Below are positions 28,372-32,252 of a stretch of DNA of 32,252 nucleotides, piece by piece. The translations under genes and the position numbers were made by a program. The stretch's first letter is position 1. Every line of letters starts with the position of its first letter. Source of the stretch: a virus; the IMG/VR virus record IMGVR_UViG_3300027746_000063, positions 1-32,252 of that record. One strand, written 5' to 3'. Below the pieces are notes generated by a model. The model worked only from the letters and a program-made list of their open reading frames with translations. It searched no databases and was not told the DNA's origin.

Positions 28372-30204
28372 ATGCCTTTATACATAGATACAACAGACGA
28401 TGTGTTGGCCATAGCTGGATCGCCCAGCTTTGAGGGTGGGCAGGCTTCAGGGATCTCCCCAAGTTCAATTGGGAATAATCAAGCAAGCGAAATTTACAAT
28501 ATGACGATCTCTCCCTCTGGTCACTTACAGACCAGGCAGGGAATTGAGACTGTTTCTACAAATGTTTCAAGCGGGTCAGCAATTCAAGGTATGCACTATT
28601 TTGATACTTCCGACATTGAACGAATTGTTGTGGCTTGCAATGGCAGGCTATTTAACTCAACTAGTGCAACTAGCTTTGGAACGACTGCTGGAACTGTAAC
28701 AAGCGGAGCGGTTGATGTTAATTTCTCTCAGTTCAATAACAGGCTTTATTATACAGATGGAGCAAGCAATTTATCCTTTACGGATGGAACAAGTTATTAC
28801 AGGCAAGGTACAAGCGTTCTTTCAATTACAGTATCAACCCAGGGGTTGGGTTATACTGGATCAACTGCTGCGGTTACAATTGCCGCACCAAGCCTAGCCT
28901 ACGGAACAACAGCCAGTGCGGTTGCCACAGTAACAAGCGGAACTGTTTCTGGGGTTGTTGTCACAAATGCTGGATCTGGTTATACGTCCGCGCCTGCGGT
29001 GACAATAGCTGCTCCACCAGCAGGAGGTGGTCATTTTACGGCAACAGCAACTGCAAGCGTTTCAAACCTTGCCCCCGCTGGCTTACGTCTTGTTCGTCAA
29101 TTTACAAACCGCTTATTTGCGGTTGGGACAGGCGTATATCGCAACACGCTTTACGCATCTGATTTATTGGATTCAGAGGTGTGGAAATCAACCAACAGCA
29201 TTATTGTTGGTGGTGATGATGGTGAAGATATTACTGCAATTCAACCCTTCTTTGATTATGAGCTTATAGTTTTCAAGCCAAACAAGATTTATCTTGTAAC
29301 ACTTGATCCTGCCGCAATAACGGCTGCGGGATGGGTGGTAAGGCTAATCAACGACAAGATTGGATGTCAGGCATCTGCAACTGCTATTTTTACAAGTAAG
29401 GATGTGTTCTTTCTTTCCAATGATGGGATACGGAGCGTGGTAAGGTCAATTGCTGACGATTTTTATTCAGTAGGTCCAACCCTTACGGAACCAGTAAAGA
29501 ATGTTATTGCAAGAATAAACAGAAGTTATATATCAGTTTCAAACGCTGCATTCCATAATAACAGGTATTACCTTGCCCTTCCTCTGGATAACTCAACAAC
29601 TTGTAATTATATGCTTGTATATAATACGTTGTTCAATTCGTTTGAGGGATTGTGGACTATATCTGCAAGCGCAATGGTTAAGACAAACTTCTCTGGTGGT
29701 TACTCAACAAACTGCGTGAAACTTGCGATTGGCAGTCCAACAAGTCAAGTTGGTCATCTTTATGACTATCTTGATCCAGACTTACAGGGAGATGGTGATA
29801 CAGAATTTAAGGACTACGGAACATCCTACACGTCCTATGTCGTAACCAAGGCATACGATTTTGACGATAAGATTGCAAAGAAGTATGGATCACACTATGA
29901 GATGGAGTATTATTACTCTACGGCTACTGGCTGTACGATTGGGATGAAGCGAGAGACAGATTCCCAATATGTTACAATTGGAAGCGATGTTGACACATCT
30001 ACGCCTGGGGGATTGACCCTGCCATTCACGCTTCCAGCCACACTTTCGGCTCAAACCTACAACTTTAGGGCGGATAGTTTGAGGTCTTACCAGAAGTGGC
30101 GAAATATGAAATTTAAGATGGAGGCTCCAGGTAGGAAACTTTCTATTAAGCAAATTATGCTTGCCGCAAACCCAGACACCATTGAGGTGCAAAAGATTAT
30201 ATGA
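28372..30204 (+). CDS. Tail tube B-like/hub protein with inserted duplicated beta motif
   Basis: A 610-residue beta-rich protein comparable in position and size to podovirus tail tubular B proteins. The start has NNQASEIYNMTISPSGHLQT, a common beginning of these proteins. It contains an insert at about residues 150-235 with two copies of a GxGYTxxxAVTIAAP-like motif (GLGYTGSTAAVTIAAP and GSGYTSAPAVTIAAP). The rest has repeated W/F-G-x-D strands that suggest a propeller-like hub. It probably forms the tail nozzle below the adaptor ring. Confidence 0.65.
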   Translation: MPLYIDTTDDVLAIAGSPSFEGGQASGISPSSIGNNQASEIYNMTISPSGHLQTRQGIETVSTNVSSGSAIQGMHYFDTSDIERIVVACNGRLFNSTSATSFGTTAGTVTSGAVDVNFSQFNNRLYYTDGASNLSFTDGTSYYRQGTSVLSITVSTQGLGYTGSTAAVTIAAPSLAYGTTASAVATVTSGTVSGVVVTNAGSGYTSAPAVTIAAPPAGGGHFTATATASVSNLAPAGLRLVRQFTNRLFAVGTGVYRNTLYASDLLDSEVWKSTNSIIVGGDDGEDITAIQPFFDYELIVFKPNKIYLVTLDPAAITAAGWVVRLINDKIGCQASATAIFTSKDVFFLSNDGIRSVVRSIADDFYSVGPTLTEPVKNVIARINRSYISVSNAAFHNNRYYLALPLDNSTTCNYMLVYNTLFNSFEGLWTISASAMVKTNFSGGYSTNCVKLAIGSPTSQVGHLYDYLDPDLQGDGDTEFKDYGTSYTSYVVTKAYDFDDKIAKKYGSHYEMEYYYSTATGCTIGMKRETDSQYVTIGSDVDTSTPGGLTLPFTLPATLSAQTYNFRADSLRSYQKWRNMKFKMEAPGRKLSIKQIMLAANPDTIEVQKII

Positions 30205-30590
30205 CGGCTATGGAATACGTTGAGCTATCTGGCGTGCCAGAATCTCGATGGCCTATCTTTAGGGAGTGGTTTAGCTGGTACAACCAGCGTGGCATGGTTG
30301 GGGTTGCCAAGGACGGCGAGGAAATAGTAGGGGTAGCGGTGGCCAGGGTAATTAACGCCTCAGAAGAACCTACCCATTACCTACATAGACCTAATGGAGA
30401 TACTGCCTTTGTCGACTTGACTGTTACCTCTACCGATGGTAGAAGTACTGCTCGTAGCCGAAGGGCTATGCAATGCCTGCTGACTATCCTATTGGATAGG
30501 TTTGGCCCCCGCAGGAGCCTAATCTTCAACCGCAACGGAGTTAAGAAAAGGTACGACTATATGAAATTTATGAAAAAGGCTATGGCTTAA
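30201..30590 (+). CDS. GNAT-like virion-associated protein
   Basis: A 129-residue protein coupled by ATGA to the tail hub gene. The layout (RGMVGVAKDGEEIVGVAVAR, then TAFVDLTVTSTDGRSTARSR, then RRAMQCLLTILLDRFG) follows the strand-strand-helix order of GNAT acetyltransferases, with the acetyl-CoA loop perhaps at GRSTARSRR. T7 internal protein gp13 has a related fold, and position among virion genes suggests the same kind of protein here. Catalysis is not certain. Confidence 0.55.
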   Translation: MTAMEYVELSGVPESRWPIFREWFSWYNQRGMVGVAKDGEEIVGVAVARVINASEEPTHYLHRPNGDTAFVDLTVTSTDGRSTARSRRAMQCLLTILLDRFGPRRSLIFNRNGVKKRYDYMKFMKKAMA

Positions 30591-30591
30591 T

Positions 30592-31065
30592 ATGGGTGGT
30601 TCTCCATCTATTCCTTCACCGCCTCCACCGCCCGATCCAGCAGCGGTAGCGCAAGCTAATGCTGATGCTTATAGGATGAATGTTGATACCTATTTGGAGA
30701 AATCACCAGAGATGGCTGCGATGGAGAATAAGCTTCGCGTCAAGTATATGCCACAGCAACGCTCACTAGAGCGTCAATTATCGGCCTTAGACCAGCAATC
30801 GGCAACCTTAGCTGCCTTACAGAATGAACGGCAACTTGGCCCCCAGCGTACTATGGAAGGGTTGCGCAGGTCTTACGAACAAAGCCCCCAAGCGTATGCC
30901 CTTAATCGTGGGCTAGGCACACAGATGACTCGCCAGTTTGAACGTCTTTACGGAGAAAGTCCCTACGCCTCGGTTGAACCTGGCGTGGCTTTTGCACCTC
31001 GGCAGGCTCCTATTGATGTTTACGGAAATGTTCCTCCGAATATTTCGAATCCTTCATTGAGGTAA
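30592..31065 (+). CDS. Internal virion / tail-associated protein with Pro-rich start
   Basis: A 157-residue protein starting MGGSPSIPSPPPPPDP, a Pro-rich head common in phage internal or tail-tip proteins. A long helical middle follows (KLRVKYMPQQRSLERQLSAL and further), and a C-terminal AYALNRGLGTQMTRQFERLY segment. It lies directly before the repeat-bearing ejection-type protein. The function is inferred from position and composition. Confidence 0.5.
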   Translation: MGGSPSIPSPPPPPDPAAVAQANADAYRMNVDTYLEKSPEMAAMENKLRVKYMPQQRSLERQLSALDQQSATLAALQNERQLGPQRTMEGLRRSYEQSPQAYALNRGLGTQMTRQFERLYGESPYASVEPGVAFAPRQAPIDVYGNVPPNISNPSLR

Positions 31066-31068
31066 TTT

Positions 31069-32252
31069 ATGGCTGATTATTATGTTGTCTATAAAGATAA
31101 ATCCGTTAAACTAGACGAATCTGGGGGTTGGCAACAAAAAGTAGATACTCAAAACAGTCAAGTCCGAAAACTTGGTATTACTGGAGTTAACTTTGCGAGT
31201 CCTTCGTGGGCAAGTCAGATAGAAAGTTCTGGAGGGCAAAACTTTAGCAATAAAAATGAAGCAGATGAAGCTGTAAAAAAATACCAAGACAATCAAGCAG
31301 CAATAGCTGCTGAAGAAAAAAGACAAACAGAGCTTGATTTAGTTACCTCAAATATTAAGAAATTAGGTTCTGGTGAACAATATGCTGGTGGCACGCCAAC
31401 TTTCAACGAAAAAACTGGCACTTACGACGCAGTTTCTGGCGGCATACAGCAGTTGGCTGGAGCGAGAACAGATCCAGCACTTCTAGCTCTTTCGGCTGAA
31501 CGCAATTATGGTGCTTCACCATTTGCGGCTAAAGTTAATTTCCAAGTTTCCGATGATCAGATATTAAATGATTACAACACAGCTAAGGTAGATCGCTACA
31601 AGAGGGTTGTTGATCTTGGCAACACTCAAGCAGTTGGCATCCAAGAAAGGCTGACAGCAGCGCAAAAACTTCTTGATACTCTGCCAGCCAATAGCGCACA
31701 GAGGACTGCCAGCGATGTTTATGTGGATGGGTTAAAGAAAGACTTAGCCAGCGTGCGTAGCGCAGTTTCAGATGCAACAAGTCAGATTGGTAGCTTCAAA
31801 CCCCTCGCTGTTGGTTCAACTGATGCGGCAAAAGAAATCACTTCGTTCCGATCCTTCTTGCAATTACCAGAGGAACGCGCCACCCAACAACTACGCCAGA
31901 TTGATCCTGAGTCTTACGATACTTCCGTCCAGTTGGGCAGGCAGTATAGAGAACTTACGGGGCAACCTATCGGTCAAACTCAGAACGCACAGACAGAGGC
32001 GTATAGGGCGCAGTTAGAAGGGGGTTATAGGGATTATTCCACGTCTCCTATTGGTGCAACTCGGAACGCACAAACAGAGGCGTACAGGGCGCAGTTAGAA
32101 GGGGGTTATAGGGATTACTCAACATCAAGAATTGGTGCGACTCAAGACGCACAAACAGAAGCGTATAGGGCGCAAGCACAAAAAGAAATTCAAGGTTACT
32201 CATTGGGCAAAATTGGCAAAACTCAAGACGCACAAACAGAAGCGTATAGGGC
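31069..32252 (+). CDS. Ejection-type virion protein with tandem repeats, truncated by window end
   Basis: An open frame from ATG 31069 to the last base (over 394 codons, no stop), with GAGGTAATTT before the start. The first 300 residues are helical and charged, with an AQKLLDTLPANSAQRTASDV segment. From 31969 the frame carries tandem 27-residue units (81 bp) starting with IG-x-T, then AQTEAYRAQLEGGYRDYSTS, present in three full copies and part of a fourth. This looks like the N-terminal part of a large internal virion (DNA ejection) protein. It may be linked to the muramidase at the window start if the genome is circular or permuted. Confidence 0.7.
   Translation, partial: MADYYVVYKDKSVKLDESGGWQQKVDTQNSQVRKLGITGVNFASPSWASQIESSGGQNFSNKNEADEAVKKYQDNQAAIAAEEKRQTELDLVTSNIKKLGSGEQYAGGTPTFNEKTGTYDAVSGGIQQLAGARTDPALLALSAERNYGASPFAAKVNFQVSDDQILNDYNTAKVDRYKRVVDLGNTQAVGIQERLTAAQKLLDTLPANSAQRTASDVYVDGLKKDLASVRSAVSDATSQIGSFKPLAVGSTDAAKEITSFRSFLQLPEERATQQLRQIDPESYDTSVQLGRQYRELTGQPIGQTQNAQTEAYRAQLEGGYRDYSTSPIGATRNAQTEAYRAQLEGGYRDYSTSRIGATQDAQTEAYRAQAQKEIQGYSLGKIGKTQDAQTEAYR
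31969..32252 (+). repeat. 81-bp tandem repeat in the ejection-type gene
   Basis: Units begin at 31969, 32050, 32131 and 32212. The first two are nearly identical and the third keeps the first half but changes the second. The fourth is cut by the window edge. The coding frame is preserved throughout, giving a 27-residue helical repeat with the core QTEAYRAQ. Confidence 0.9.

Overview
The window reads as a stretch of a tailed bacteriophage genome (Caudoviricetes). The morphology looks like a podovirus: short head-to-tail adaptor and tail-tube genes, T7-like internal virion proteins, and no tape-measure or contractile-sheath genes. The portal, scaffold and N4-gp56-type capsid genes fit this. The host is probably Gram-negative, because there are two lipobox-bearing small proteins, one of them nested like an Rz1 spanin, and most genes have ordinary AAAGGAG-type ribosome binding sites. 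Packing is dense: about eighteen gene junctions are 4-nt ATGA, GTGA or TTGA overlaps. I see no integrase, tRNA, IS element or CRISPR array, and no DNA or RNA polymerase.

Layout. (1) 1-1038: a GH108-like muramidase, probably the tail of the late (structural) operon and possibly cut at its 5' end by the window edge. It converges with a small leftward secreted protein gene (1035-1400). (2) 1429-13568: a rightward early/replication operon. It opens with three PD-(D/E)XK-type nucleases and an SSB-like protein. A palindromic operator-like pair (3970-4034) follows. Next comes an accessory block with a GT8-like glycosyltransferase, a 2OG-Fe(II) oxygenase, a C5-cytosine DNA methyltransferase with a very long repetitive target-recognition insert, and a GT9-like glycosyltransferase, mixed with many small unknown and membrane proteins. 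It ends with a PrimPol-type primase, a RepA-like helicase, a candidate origin (12728-12925) and two small basic phage proteins. (3) 13829-15918: a leftward cassette array of small genes separated by related hairpins and similar leaders, with a dispersed GC-rich repeat. One cassette is broken by an in-frame TGA. (4) 15919-15990: a divergent promoter/operator region. (5) 15991-32252: the rightward late operon, comprising small and large terminase, a small lysis-like cluster with nested lipoprotein, portal, SAM methyltransferase, scaffold, major capsid, small head or decoration proteins, a lipoprotein plus XhlA-like holin, a repeat-bearing fibre, adaptor, tail-tube/hub protein, GNAT-like virion protein, and an ejection protein with 27-residue tandem repeats that runs off the window.

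How it fits together. The phage appears to prime and unwind its own DNA (PrimPol plus RecA-fold helicase) and to borrow a host polymerase. Nucleases and the SSB-like protein would serve recombination or processing. The methyltransferase, oxygenase and glycosyltransferases sit in one operon and could act in sequence on DNA, or separately on DNA, envelope and virion; the sequence alone does not decide. The leftward array looks like an exchangeable accessory locus. Family assignments were made by reading motifs, not by database search.
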